Assembly (NCBI GenBank): GCA_040385645.1 | Contig: JAZKGZ010000013.1 | Location: 1 to 64,000 of the forward strand | Source: JANXSS01 sp040385645 | GTDB taxonomy: Bacteria > Pseudomonadota > Gammaproteobacteria > Burkholderiales > Burkholderiaceae_D | Reading direction: 5' to 3' | Length of the DNA stretch: 64,000 bases | Shown here: positions 53,103-61,602 of the stretch, piece by piece | Layout of the letters: each line of letters begins with the position of its first letter | How positions within the stretch are numbered: the stretch's first letter is position 1 | The notes under the pieces: model-generated | Databases searched by the model: none | Seen by the model: the letters and a program-made list of their open reading frames with translations, nothing else | What the model was told of the DNA's origin: nothing | Made by a program: the position numbers and the translations under genes

Positions 53103-54872
53103 TCAGCTCAGTGGCAGTGCCATGCGGAGATGAGCAAATTTCTTGCGCAGGGTGGCATCCTGGATTTTAGACGCATTGTCGAAAAATTTTCCCGGCATCG
53201 GGGTATCGGTTTTATCGGTGCCATAGCGGGCATCGAACGCTTCGGCGGTCATTTCTCCATGCAACATGTACGTATCCAGATCGGCGCGCAGCGCAACCAG
53301 CGCCTCGTGTGGTACGCCCTGCTCGGACCAGGATTTGACGGTGTCTTTGGCATCGGCGCGGTTTTGGATCTGTGCGACCGGGCAGGGCGGCAAAAGAATC
53401 GATGCCGGCGCGTCGATACGAAACCGCATGATGGCGTTGGAATCGGGCTCGAACGTGCTTTCTAAGCGGGCCTGAAAAGCCCGCAAATCTGTATCCGAGA
53501 AAGCGTTGTCACGTAGGTCTGCCACAAAATAGGTGCTTTGGTCTTGTGACCATGCTGCATCCGGCAGTTCAGGTAATTGTGTGAGGCGGTTACCTTTCAC
53601 ATTTAGCCCGATCAAGGTTTGTGGAAGTGGCGGCAGGTTGGTCAGGTTGTTGTGGGCGACTTTCAATACTTGCAGCGCTGGTGGCAAAGCATCGATCTGT
53701 TGCAAATAATTATGGGAGGCATGCACCACCTTCAAACCTGAAGGTAGGTTCGATAGCGCCGAAAGCAGGTTGTTTTCTACATTCAGGTTCGTCAGTGACT
53801 TCGGCAACGTCGGCAGAAAAGTCAGTGAATTATTGTGCGCATGCAGTGTTGTCAAACCGTGCGGCAGTTCTGGCATCGGCAGCCCGGGCACGGATACAAG
53901 CTTATTGTCTTGCAAATATAGTTCAGTCACGTTCAGTTTCGACAGGCAATCCGGCAATGTCGTCAAACCTAGCCCAGATAGATTAACGCTGAAAGCGTTG
54001 CTGGCATGTGCTTCTGTTAAACGACTCGCTGCTTCGATGCGGGCCGCCTGTTCGGCAGGGTCGGCATTACTGATCCATCCTTCCAGTACGGCAGTCGGAA
54101 GTTGGAACGGTGCATCGAACTGCAGGGCCGAGTGCTTCGTGGATTCTGACTCACTTGCCTTGAGGTGGTTGAACACGGCGCGCAGATCCCGGTCGCAAAA
54201 GAGATTGCCACGCAAGTCGGCTTCAAACTTTCCGTGCGATGCGGCATACCAGATATGGGCTGGAAAATCCGGAACTTTGGTTAACTTATTGCCGCTGACA
54301 TCGAGTGAGGTCAAACCGGCTGGCAGCGTCGGCAGGTGGGTAAGCCGGTTGTTCAACACCGACAATTTTGTCAGGCCGGGCGGCAATTCAGGTAATGCTT
54401 CAAGCGAGTTGCCATCCAAAATCAAAGCGGTCATTTTTATTGACGCTAAACCCGGCGGCAGGGATGTCAATTTCAAACCCGCCAGGTCGACGCAATCGGT
54501 TGAGCCATTGTGAGAAGCGGTCAGCCGGGTGACGGCTTTTTGGCGTGCGGCACTTTCGCCCGGCGGCGCAGCCTGGGCCCAGTCACGCAACTGCATGCCG
54601 ACCGCAATGCGCGTAGCCCCGGCGGAGGCACCCATTGGGGGACAATAAGGACGAGGGCGCACGGATGTAGATCCGTGGGTCGCGCGGCCTGGCATGCCGT
54701 CGAGCGCACTTGGGTGACGAGCACGGGCCGGGGGTGCTTGTGTCGAAGGCGCAGTTGTAGCTCGGGGCGTTGTTGGGACGGCGTGTTCGTAACGATGCGT
54801 GGAGGTGTTTGCCTCGGGTGCCGTCTGTGCAGCTTGCTGACGCATATGATCAAGGTGGGCTCGAAATACCAT
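53103..54872 (-). CDS. LRR protein of IpaH/SspH type with two cap+LRR modules (paralogue 1)
   Basis: The 589-residue product holds two copies of the same module. Module one has a cap at 96-142 and four LRRs to 205, then EADLRGNLFCDRDL (217-230). Module two has a cap at 263-310 and about six LRRs to 437, then ADLRDNAFSDTDL (451-463). A C-terminal part ends LRMALPLS and matches that of the smaller neighbour. The N-terminal 90 residues are disordered, with DGMPGRAT shared with the neighbour. There is no signal peptide, membrane helix or NEL E3 domain. LPX-type LRRs of this kind are known from type III effectors such as YopM, SspH and IpaH. ATG 54872 has AAAGG about 10 bases ahead. Confidence 0.78.
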   Translation of the reverse strand: MVFRAHLDHMRQQAAQTAPEANTSTHRYEHAVPTTPRATTAPSTQAPPARARHPSALDGMPGRATHGSTSVRPRPYCPPMGASAGATRIAVGMQLRDWAQAAPPGESAARQKAVTRLTASHNGSTDCVDLAGLKLTSLPPGLASIKMTALILDGNSLEALPELPPGLTKLSVLNNRLTHLPTLPAGLTSLDVSGNKLTKVPDFPAHIWYAASHGKFEADLRGNLFCDRDLRAVFNHLKASESESTKHSALQFDAPFQLPTAVLEGWISNADPAEQAARIEAASRLTEAHASNAFSVNLSGLGLTTLPDCLSKLNVTELYLQDNKLVSVPGLPMPELPHGLTTLHAHNNSLTFLPTLPKSLTNLNVENNLLSALSNLPSGLKVVHASHNYLQQIDALPPALQVLKVAHNNLTNLPPLPQTLIGLNVKGNRLTQLPELPDAAWSQDQSTYFVADLRDNAFSDTDLRAFQARLESTFEPDSNAIMRFRIDAPASILLPPCPVAQIQNRADAKDTVKSWSEQGVPHEALVALRADLDTYMLHGEMTAEAFDARYGTDKTDTPMPGKFFDNASKIQDATLRKKFAHLRMALPLS

Positions 54873-55147
54873 AATCAAAAGCCTTTCGCAAAGTTAGGAC
54901 GAACCGCACGCTTTAATATGTATCTAACATAGCGAAGTTATCTCCTGGCAACCGTCGTAAACACGACATTAAGTTGCTAACAGCGAAACATACTCGAAAT
55001 GCTGTTGTGAAATATTCTTGTTTGCAGAACGAGAAAAACCTGATTTTTATTAATAAAAATGAATCGAAGTCATTTATTGGCGCACCAAAACAAAACTCGA
55101 CGGTCTATCAGGCATTCGGCAGCTGCCGCTATTCTTTGGAGAACACA

Positions 55148-55525
55148 ATGACGATTGAAAACATGTTGATGAGAACCTATGCCGATTTTGAGAAAGCGCA
55201 AGAGGCGCGCGAAGCATTGCTGGCCGCAGGCTTCCCTCAAGACAGCGTTTCTTTCACTGCCAGAGAAGACGAATCCGGGGCGGTTACGGGTAATTTTTTG
55301 ATCGATAAATCTCAGCATGCTGACACCGACCGTCCGAAGCCGAATTTTATGGAGGGATACGATCCTAACGAGACGCAAAGCGCCACGCCGGTCGATTGGG
55401 GTCGCAGTTACGTGTTGACCGTCGATGCGCCCGACGGCTCGCGTATGCAACAGGCAGCGCAAATCGTCGAACCGTTCGGCGGTATCGATATCGACGATGT
55501 GACGAGCAAGGCTAGCGTCGCCTGA
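55148..55525 (+). CDS. Small stress-type protein (general stress protein 17M-like)
   Basis: This 125-residue soluble protein has an N-terminal alpha/beta segment TYADFEKAQEAREALLAAGFPQDSVSF typical of small 'general stress protein' domains that sort residues by alternating strand and helix. A hydrophilic middle and a second half ending DGSRMQQAAQIVEPFGGIDID follow. The ATG at 55148 has a GGAG ahead; the longer upstream frame is AT-rich non-coding sequence. Function unknown. It stops 16 bases before the end of the convergent rlmI remnant. Confidence 0.65.
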   Translation: MTIENMLMRTYADFEKAQEAREALLAAGFPQDSVSFTAREDESGAVTGNFLIDKSQHADTDRPKPNFMEGYDPNETQSATPVDWGRSYVLTVDAPDGSRMQQAAQIVEPFGGIDIDDVTSKASVA

Positions 55526-55541
55526 GCCCGGCGCGATATTT

Positions 55542-56189
55542 TTAAATGCCTTTGTGGCGGCTGCCGGTTTTCAGGTCGATTCGGTAATGCACACCGCGTT
55601 CGCTGAAAACCAGGCTGTTCGGTGGTTCTTCTCCTGCCAAAGCACCGGATACATCGGCTAGCCCCTCGGCTTTGCGCATCAGGGTATCGGACCGTTCATA
55701 CACGTTCGGGCAGCCGGTTTCTTTGATCAAGCTCTGTACGATCGGCACCTTCCAAGCGTCTACGCCAGCAGCCAAAAATTGACAAACCAGGTATCCGGGT
55801 TCGCCTGGTTCGCCTGTGTACCAATCCACGACCAATCCCGATAAACCATCTTCTTCCCCCTTGATTGCATGCAAAAGCCGGCCGCTTGTCGAGCGTAGGG
55901 CTGCAGATACCCGCTTCGACAACGCTTGTTGAACACGGCGTTTGATGAATGCATGATCAATGGCTTCGCCGGCATCGAAGCTCCACACCCGCGCGCGGAT
56001 CTGCGAAACCGGGTTAAAGCCCGCCCGTGCCAGAAACTGCCCGGATGAGGTTTGTACAACCGCCGTTGCGCCTGGCTGCAGACGTTCGCCAGGTTTGCCG
56101 TCTACCCGATCGACGGCCGAGGCGTAGATGTGAATCTCACGTGCAAGCACACTTTTTTCTTTGCCTTGTTTGATGGTAATGGTCAGCAT
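55542..56189 (-). pseudogene. Truncated RlmI-type rRNA methyltransferase (catalytic domain lost)
   Basis: The 215 codons match the first half of RlmI/YccW-type 23S rRNA (cytosine-5) methyltransferases: the PUA domain (IKQGKEKSVLAREIHIYASA) and the N-terminal RlmI region up to VYERSDTLMRKAEGL, GALAGEEP and VHYRIDLKTG. In intact proteins of about 400 residues this leads into the GFYLDQR motif and the SAM-binding domain. Here six codons later there is a stop, and a neighbouring gene ends 16 bases beyond. The whole SAM-binding half is gone, so no methylation is expected. The start and Shine-Dalgarno region look intact, indicating a recent deletion. Confidence 0.8.
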
Positions 56190-56293
56190 GGTTTTAAACG
56201 GTTTTACTGATTTCGAATAAATCGTGATTATGAACCGGCTTGTTTAGGATTGCGAAGTCGGAGTAAGCTGGGTTTTTATTAAGGAGAAACATC

Positions 56294-56659
56294 ATGAGCT
56301 ATATCGACGGTTTCGTCATTCCGGTTCCACACGACAAAAAAGACGCGTATCGAGCGATGGCAGAGAAAGCCCTGCCAATGTTCCAGTCCTACGGTGCTTT
56401 GCGCATGGTTGAATGTTGGGGCAACGATATTCCGGATGGAAAGGTTACCGATTTTAAAAAAGCGGTCTTAGCAGGCCCGGAGGAGAATGTCGTGTTTTCT
56501 TGGATCGAATGGCCTTCGAAAGAAGTGCGCGATGCAGGCATGAAAAAAATGATGGCGGATGAATCCATGAAAAATATGGACATGCCTTTCGACGGCAAAC
56601 GTATGTTTTTCGGTGGCTTCGAATCGTTGCTGGACGTTAGTTTTACGGAAAAACCTTGA
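56294..56659 (+). CDS. DUF1428 family protein (YbaA-like)
   Basis: A 121-residue cytoplasmic protein that fits DUF1428 along its whole length (MSYIDGFVIPVPHDKKDAYR, then VECWGNDIPDGKVTDF, then MPFDGKRMFFGGFE). The fold is a dimeric alpha/beta-barrel type; the function is not known. It has a clear AAGGAG ahead of ATG 56294 and stands alone. Confidence 0.88.
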   Translation: MSYIDGFVIPVPHDKKDAYRAMAEKALPMFQSYGALRMVECWGNDIPDGKVTDFKKAVLAGPEENVVFSWIEWPSKEVRDAGMKKMMADESMKNMDMPFDGKRMFFGGFESLLDVSFTEKP

Positions 56660-56737
56660 ATAAAATTGTTTAAGAAACACGTTAAGACGTCAATTAAATC
56701 TCAATATTGCCAACCGCTTTTCAACCGATTTGCAATA

Positions 56738-56775
56738 ACTCTTTTTAAGGAGTAAAGTAACTCCATTAAAGGAGT
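56738..56775 (+). promoter_or_regulatory. Phased operator of the Xre-RES system
   Basis: Four 5-base half-sites alternate in orientation: ACTCT (56738), GGAGT (56749), ACTCC (56760), GGAGT (56771). Each is separated by six bases, so the period is exactly 11 bases, about one helical turn. The last GGAGT also serves as Shine-Dalgarno for the antitoxin, whose ATG is at 56780. This fits autoregulation by the toxin-antitoxin complex binding two or three overlapping inverted repeats. Confidence 0.65.
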
Positions 56776-56779
56776 CTTT

Positions 56780-57217
56780 ATGTCCCTCGCACTGGGCTAT
56801 CCGAGTACGCGCTTCGCACCGGTATCCATGATTGATCTGTCTCTAAAGACGGAGCGGGAACGCCTTACTCCGACTGCATTAAAAGGTTTTTACCGATTGA
56901 TCGCCGCATGGAGTATTCGAGACGAAGAAGCGCGCGAGTTGCTGGGTGGGGTGTCGAGCAGCGCTTTTTACGAATGGAAGAAAACGCACCCACGTGCACT
57001 CGATGTCGATCGCATCACGCGCGTCTCTTATCTGGTCGGTATCTATAAGGCACTGCATATTTTGTACGGCGACGATCTGGCAGATCGCTGGATCGTCATG
57101 CCGAATACCAATGCGATCTTCGGTGGGCGTACGCCTCTCGCATTCATGCTCGGCGGAGGTATTCCAGCGATGCAAACCGTCCGCAGGTTACTCGATGCAC
57201 GACGCGGCGGCGTCTGA
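56780..57217 (+). CDS. Xre/MbcA/ParS-type antitoxin
   Basis: This antitoxin of the RES-Xre family has 145 residues. An N-terminal helical DNA-binding region (LKGFYRLIAAWSIRDEEARELLGGVSSSAFYEWKK, about 34-68) precedes the toxin-binding DUF2384 domain (YKALHILYGDDLADRWIVMPN, then GGRTPLAFMLGGGIPAMQTVRRLLDARRGG). The gene follows a symmetric operator and precedes the RES toxin by 20 bases. Confidence 0.88.
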   Translation: MSLALGYPSTRFAPVSMIDLSLKTERERLTPTALKGFYRLIAAWSIRDEEARELLGGVSSSAFYEWKKTHPRALDVDRITRVSYLVGIYKALHILYGDDLADRWIVMPNTNAIFGGRTPLAFMLGGGIPAMQTVRRLLDARRGGV

Positions 57218-57237
57218 GTTCCAACCCGTTGTCAACG

Positions 57238-57936
57238 ATGCCGTCTTCACCTTACCCGCCGATTACCTCGCTGCGTGCCTTCGATACCTGCAGGTTGATT
57301 CCTTCCAGGTTCGCCGACGTCAACGATTCGGTACTGTCGCCGCTGGCTGGCAGCAATGAAGAATTGGCACTATTGTTCGAGCTTGATAATGCAACTAACG
57401 ATCGATTGATAGCGGAATCTGGTAATAGCATCGGTATCGGCATCGATGAATTGGTCTTCGGCGTGCCGCATTTTCATATCATCAATGCAGCGTTTTCCTA
57501 TCCCAGGCCTGAGGGAAGCCGCTTCAACGGCTCCGAGCGGGGCGCGTGGTATTGCGCTTTGACGCACTCGGCAGCATTGGCCGAAGTGGTGTTTCATAAA
57601 ACGGTGGAGTATCAGGAAATTAATTATTTTCATGACACGGTGAGTTATCAGGAATTTTTGGCCGACTTCAGCGCCAGCTTTCACGATCTGCGTAACGACA
57701 CGCGGTTCGAGGCATGTTTGAGCCCGACGACTTATATCGCCTCGCAAGCTCTGGCGGAGTCGCTGTTGCAGCAGCAATCGTTGGGCATTATCTATCCGAG
57801 CGTACGAAAAAAGCGGGGTACCAATATCGCCTGCTTTCGGCCTGCATTGGTGGGAAATGTACGTAAGGCGAGGGTAGTACAGATGCGCTGGAGCGGGAGT
57901 ACCGCACCCTCATTCGAGATTGGGACGAATGCCTGA
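57238..57936 (+). CDS. RES-domain toxin
   Basis: RES toxins deplete cellular NAD+ and stop growth. The 232 residues carry the RES fingerprint: LIPSRF with its Arg near the N-terminus, then SRFNGSERGAWYCALTHSAALAEVVFHK with the Arg, Glu and aromatic residues of the active site, and a Ser-rich C-terminal LGIIYPSVRKKRGTNIACFRP. ATG 57238 is preferred; a TTG three codons earlier is possible. Reading frames in other phases across the junction do not give the family N-terminus. The gene appears intact. Confidence 0.88.
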   Translation: MPSSPYPPITSLRAFDTCRLIPSRFADVNDSVLSPLAGSNEELALLFELDNATNDRLIAESGNSIGIGIDELVFGVPHFHIINAAFSYPRPEGSRFNGSERGAWYCALTHSAALAEVVFHKTVEYQEINYFHDTVSYQEFLADFSASFHDLRNDTRFEACLSPTTYIASQALAESLLQQQSLGIIYPSVRKKRGTNIACFRPALVGNVRKARVVQMRWSGSTAPSFEIGTNA

Positions 57937-57985
57937 TACAGCGCTGTGTCGGTGATCTGGTCGATGGCTTGGTCAGGTCAGTCGT

Positions 57986-58975
57986 TTAAATCGCTCGCGC
58001 GACCCGGTTGGCGTATCTGGCGTAAAAATGCTTCGAAATTCTAGCCATTTTCATCACCCACCGTCGTGGGTTTTTGATCGATATGCCGCCAATCGCCAAC
58101 ATCACACCGGTCAAGCACAAAGCCATGCCGATAAAACCGGTTAGGCCTGGCTGGTAGTTTTCGAAACGCATCGACAGCAATACCGATACCGCGGGTATCA
58201 ACACGCCGATCATGGATGCTTTGCCGGGGCCGATGCGGTTGATCAAAATGAAATACGCGATAAATGCGAGTACCGAGCCGAACAGCGACAGGTACAGCAT
58301 GGCTGCCCAATAAGTCGGATTTGCCGGCAACACCCATTGCTGGCCTGTGGCGAGTGCTACGAGGGCGACGCTGAGTGTGCCCCACAGCATTGCCCAGGCG
58401 GTTGTGACGAAGAGATTGCCCTGATGTTCGCGGCCGACTCTGACAGCAACCAGACTGCCGGCAGAAGAAAACAAGGTCGCGACAAGGGCGAACCCCAGAC
58501 CGACGAACATTTTTTGATTGACGGCGCTACCGGCCGCCATCGTTTGCCAGGCATCGGCTAGTGGTTGTAGAAACAGCAGCAACATGCCCAACATCGACAG
58601 CGCTGTCGCCCCCAACATCGACCAGGTAATCGCTGTGCCGAAGCATAAGCGTGCGCCGATGGCGTTCCAGAACACCACCAATGAAAACAGCACCGCAACC
58701 AGCGCCGAGACCAAGTTGGCTTCGGCAATGTAAGTGCAGACATAAGCCAAGCCGAAATTGAGGCCGCCCTGCAACATCAACAGCGGCTGGCGTCGCCACT
58801 CGATCCATAGCTGCTCGCCACGCCATGCACACCAGGCGAACAATAGCGCTGTACCGATGCCGAACCGATACACAACCGATACGGCAGGCGACACGTCGCC
58901 GAGCTGGACGGTAATCACCAGAAACGTCGAGCCCCAGATTAATACCGAGGCGATAAACAGCAAAGAGGTAGGCAT
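57986..58975 (-). CDS. EamA/DMT-superfamily transporter
   Basis: A ten-helix inner-membrane protein of the drug/metabolite transporter superfamily, 329 residues from ATG 58975. The two EamA repeats are recognisable: ASVLIWGSTFLVITVQLG at the start and LSLFGSVLAFIAYFILINRIGPGKASMIGVLIPAVSVLL in the second. Members export amino acids, nucleobases or toxic metabolites; the substrate is not readable. It is convergent with the RES toxin. A TTG start 11 codons upstream is less likely. Confidence 0.85.
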   Translation of the reverse strand: MPTSLLFIASVLIWGSTFLVITVQLGDVSPAVSVVYRFGIGTALLFAWCAWRGEQLWIEWRRQPLLMLQGGLNFGLAYVCTYIAEANLVSALVAVLFSLVVFWNAIGARLCFGTAITWSMLGATALSMLGMLLLFLQPLADAWQTMAAGSAVNQKMFVGLGFALVATLFSSAGSLVAVRVGREHQGNLFVTTAWAMLWGTLSVALVALATGQQWVLPANPTYWAAMLYLSLFGSVLAFIAYFILINRIGPGKASMIGVLIPAVSVLLSMRFENYQPGLTGFIGMALCLTGVMLAIGGISIKNPRRWVMKMARISKHFYARYANRVARAI

Positions 58976-59127
58976 AGAAATAGAAACGAACGCAATGAAC
59001 ACAATCAAAGTAAAGCCGATTGTGTAATTGTCCCACAGTAAGTTTCTATGTGTAAATATTAATGAGTGGGAATATGCCTGCTGTGCACTTTACACACGCG
59101 TGTCTGAGTGTGAATTTGGGCGTGCAT

Positions 59128-60717
59128 TTACGCATGAGAAGGGCGCTTCTGCGAGGAATACTGCTTGCCCGGCAATGCACCATGGCGATCCTGGCTTGCC
59201 TGTTGCGCGATTTGCCGTGCCAAATCGCGTGAGCGGGTGACGTCGTGGAACACCACGACGGTGCCGACGACTGCATGCGCCCGATCGCGAATCGGTGCCG
59301 CCGAATCTTCGATGATGTATTCGTTGCCGTTGCGAGCGATCAAAATATTGTCGCGGCAGATGCTGTCTGCAGAATTTGCTTCGCGCTGTAACGGTGTCGA
59401 CCGATAGCCATCTTCGATCACACTCACCACGTTGAAAACCTCCGGCAGGCGTTTGCCTCGTGCTTCGTCGGCGCGCCAGCCGGTCAGGACCTCCGCCACC
59501 AAATTCATATACTCGACCCGGCCTTCGCGATCGGCGGTGATGACGGCGTCGCCGATCGATTGCAACGTCAGCTGCACCCGTTCTTTTTCTGCAGACAGAC
59601 GTGCGAGGGCATCGTCGCGTTCGGCTGCGCTTCGTTGCAACGATTGCGCCATGCCATCGAAAGCTACTGCCAGCTCGCTGATTTCTTCGCGACCGTAACG
59701 AATCCCGCTGCGACTGGCAAAGTCGCCGTCGGTGATGCGCCTGGCAGCCGACACCAAGGCATTGACGCGATCCAGAATGGTGAAATTTGCAACGAACCAA
59801 GCCGTTAGCAACGCCAGTGCAGCTGTCGCGGCCAACGCCAGCAAGCGCGTCGCCTGTCCCTTATTGGCGGAGGCCACGATATCTGCCGTGGGAATGCCGA
59901 TACTGACCATATAGTTCGAGATGTCGGTGGTGCCGACAGGTGCAAATGCATGCAGACGCTTGATACCGTCGGCACCGGTGATCTCGGCGGTGCCGAAGCC
60001 TACTTTCAGCATCGGCTCGAGCAGGTTTTGTTCGGCACGTGTACCTATCCATTTCACCGGATCGGGGCGACGGGCGATGATGGTGCCGTTGCCGTCGGTG
60101 GTGATCATCACTGCATTCGATGGAAAATCGATATCGGTCGCAAATTGGTCGAGCGCTTTTAAGTCGAGCGAGGCGAAGACCATTGCGACCATGCCGCCGT
60201 CGGCCCCGAGTATGGGGTAGGTAGCATTGATCGCATGTTTCCGGATCAAGCGCCCGAACACATGGTCGCTCGTAGCAAAGCGACCGGTTGCCAGTGTTTT
60301 TTTAACGTTGTTTCTGTCGCTCACATTGACGACATTCGGCGACTCGACGGCGCTACAGCGCACGTTGCCGTCGAGATCGAGTACCCCCAAGTTGCTGTAT
60401 CCGGTGTTTTTAAGCAGCATCGCGCGTAGTAGTGCGCTACAGGCGGCGGGTTCACGCATCAGATCCGGCACATCCGAAAGAGCCACTAAAAACTGGCGCA
60501 TCGCTTCCAGAGTTTTTGCTTCTCCTGCAGCGGCCAAACCGGTCAAGCGCTGCAAATCGCTTTCAGCCACGGCGATGGCATGCTGGCGCTCATGTATCGC
60601 TCCGTGAATCGTCAGCCCGATCGGCGGCAGCAAAGCGAGCATCACCAGCATCAGCAGCCGTGCCCGCAGGCTGGCAAACCGGTCGAATAGTGGAAAACGA
60701 TGCGTCGTAGTCGGCAT
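59128..60717 (-). pseudogene. Cache-HAMP-PAS sensor truncated before its GGDEF output domain
   Basis: The 529 codons encode a membrane sensor: a first helix (about 20-45), a periplasmic double-Cache region (about 50-290), a second helix (about 300-320), HAMP (to about 375), and a PAS domain (about 395-505, from LTLQSIGDAVITADREGRVEYMN) with the usual linker SRDLARQIAQQASQD. In complete proteins this linker leads into GGDEF, often followed by EAL. Here the frame runs on for about 20 unrelated residues and stops. The output part is missing from the downstream 120 bases too. It is probably inactive in c-di-GMP turnover, although the sensor part could still bind partners. Confidence 0.7.
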
Positions 60718-61111
60718 GTGTTTGGTCACCGGATATGTCGCCAGCTTTTTCGGCGGCTTGTCGATAATGAATCATTCGCCATAATTTTAGTGCTCAGCGA
60801 ACTCGCCACCATTTGTAAAATGGCAAGCTCTATTGAAACTGGACAACGAAAGTTAAAATAATAGTTTAAAACATTAACATGAAGTAACAAAATATAGCGT
60901 GGAACAACAACTTCTTTCTGATTCACTGCCGCATTCAAGCGTAGGTTGCGCTAGCCTGGACCCTGGAAATTCGCCGCTATATAGGCGCACATCTGCGCCG
61001 GCTATGCGTTAAGCTTCGGCGTCCGGCGGGCGGTTGCGCCTAGGCCTTATCTGTTTATTTCGTTGTTGATCGCGTCGCCGTTGATTATTTTTTCGTTGAC
61101 TAAGGAAAGCC
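60718..61111. other. Intergenic region without a recognisable gene
   Basis: About 390 bases between the truncated sensor and the CHRD lipoprotein. The left 200 bases are AT-rich and should hold the sensor promoter. The right part contains the CHRD ribosome-binding site AAGGAAAG at the end. I see no terminator with a T-run, no RNA gene and no credible ORF. Confidence 0.4.
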
Positions 61112-61591
61112 ATGAATACTGCCTTCGCTACTGTAATCGCCACCAAAAACCCGAAAAATGTCTGGCAACGCTCGATTGCTGCCACGGCAATCACGCTGAG
61201 CGCCTTGCTGGCGGGATGTGCCACGAACCTGGATATGATGCAGCCGGGCACGGTGCTACTGAGCGGCGCGCAGCAAGTGCCGGTGGTCGATACGGTGGCT
61301 ACCGGCAAAGGCTTATTTACCGTGACCAGCACGAAAATGATTAGTGGTGGCATCACAATCGACCGTCTTCTAACTGCCACCGCCGCGCATATTCATCTCG
61401 CCCCGAGAGGTCGCAACGGCCCGGTGATCGTGCCGTTGACCAAAACAGGGGACTACACCTGGAGTATCGTGGAAAGCACGCGCCTGACCGATACGCAGTA
61501 TGTACAATATATTTCAGGCGATTTTTATGTGAATGTGCATAGCGAAGCACATCCCAACGGCGAGATCCGGGGTCAGTTGTTGGCAAATTAG
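61112..61591 (+). CDS. CHRD-domain lipoprotein
   Basis: A 159-residue secreted protein. The signal ends in the lipobox LLAGC near residue 36 (a rather long n-region precedes it), then one CHRD domain with VLLSGAQQVPVV, AAHIHLAPRGRNGPVIVPL and NVHSEAHPNGEIRGQL. CHRD domains occur in chordin and in bacterial envelope proteins of unknown function. It lies 11 bases ahead of the flavoprotein gene and may share its transcript. Confidence 0.85.
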   Translation: MNTAFATVIATKNPKNVWQRSIAATAITLSALLAGCATNLDMMQPGTVLLSGAQQVPVVDTVATGKGLFTVTSTKMISGGITIDRLLTATAAHIHLAPRGRNGPVIVPLTKTGDYTWSIVESTRLTDTQYVQYISGDFYVNVHSEAHPNGEIRGQLLAN

Positions 61592-61602
61592 TCGCCCTCG
61601 GC

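Noticed and set aside
51880..54872. NEL E3 ubiquitin ligase domain in the LRR proteins
   Set aside because: The parts after the LRRs are only about 150 residues, lack a C-x-D motif and do not resemble NEL helices.
56946..57359. 137-codon ORF bridging the Xre antitoxin and RES toxin
   Set aside because: It reads another frame across both genes; the family N-terminus of the RES toxin (LIPSRF block) is in the frame of 57238.
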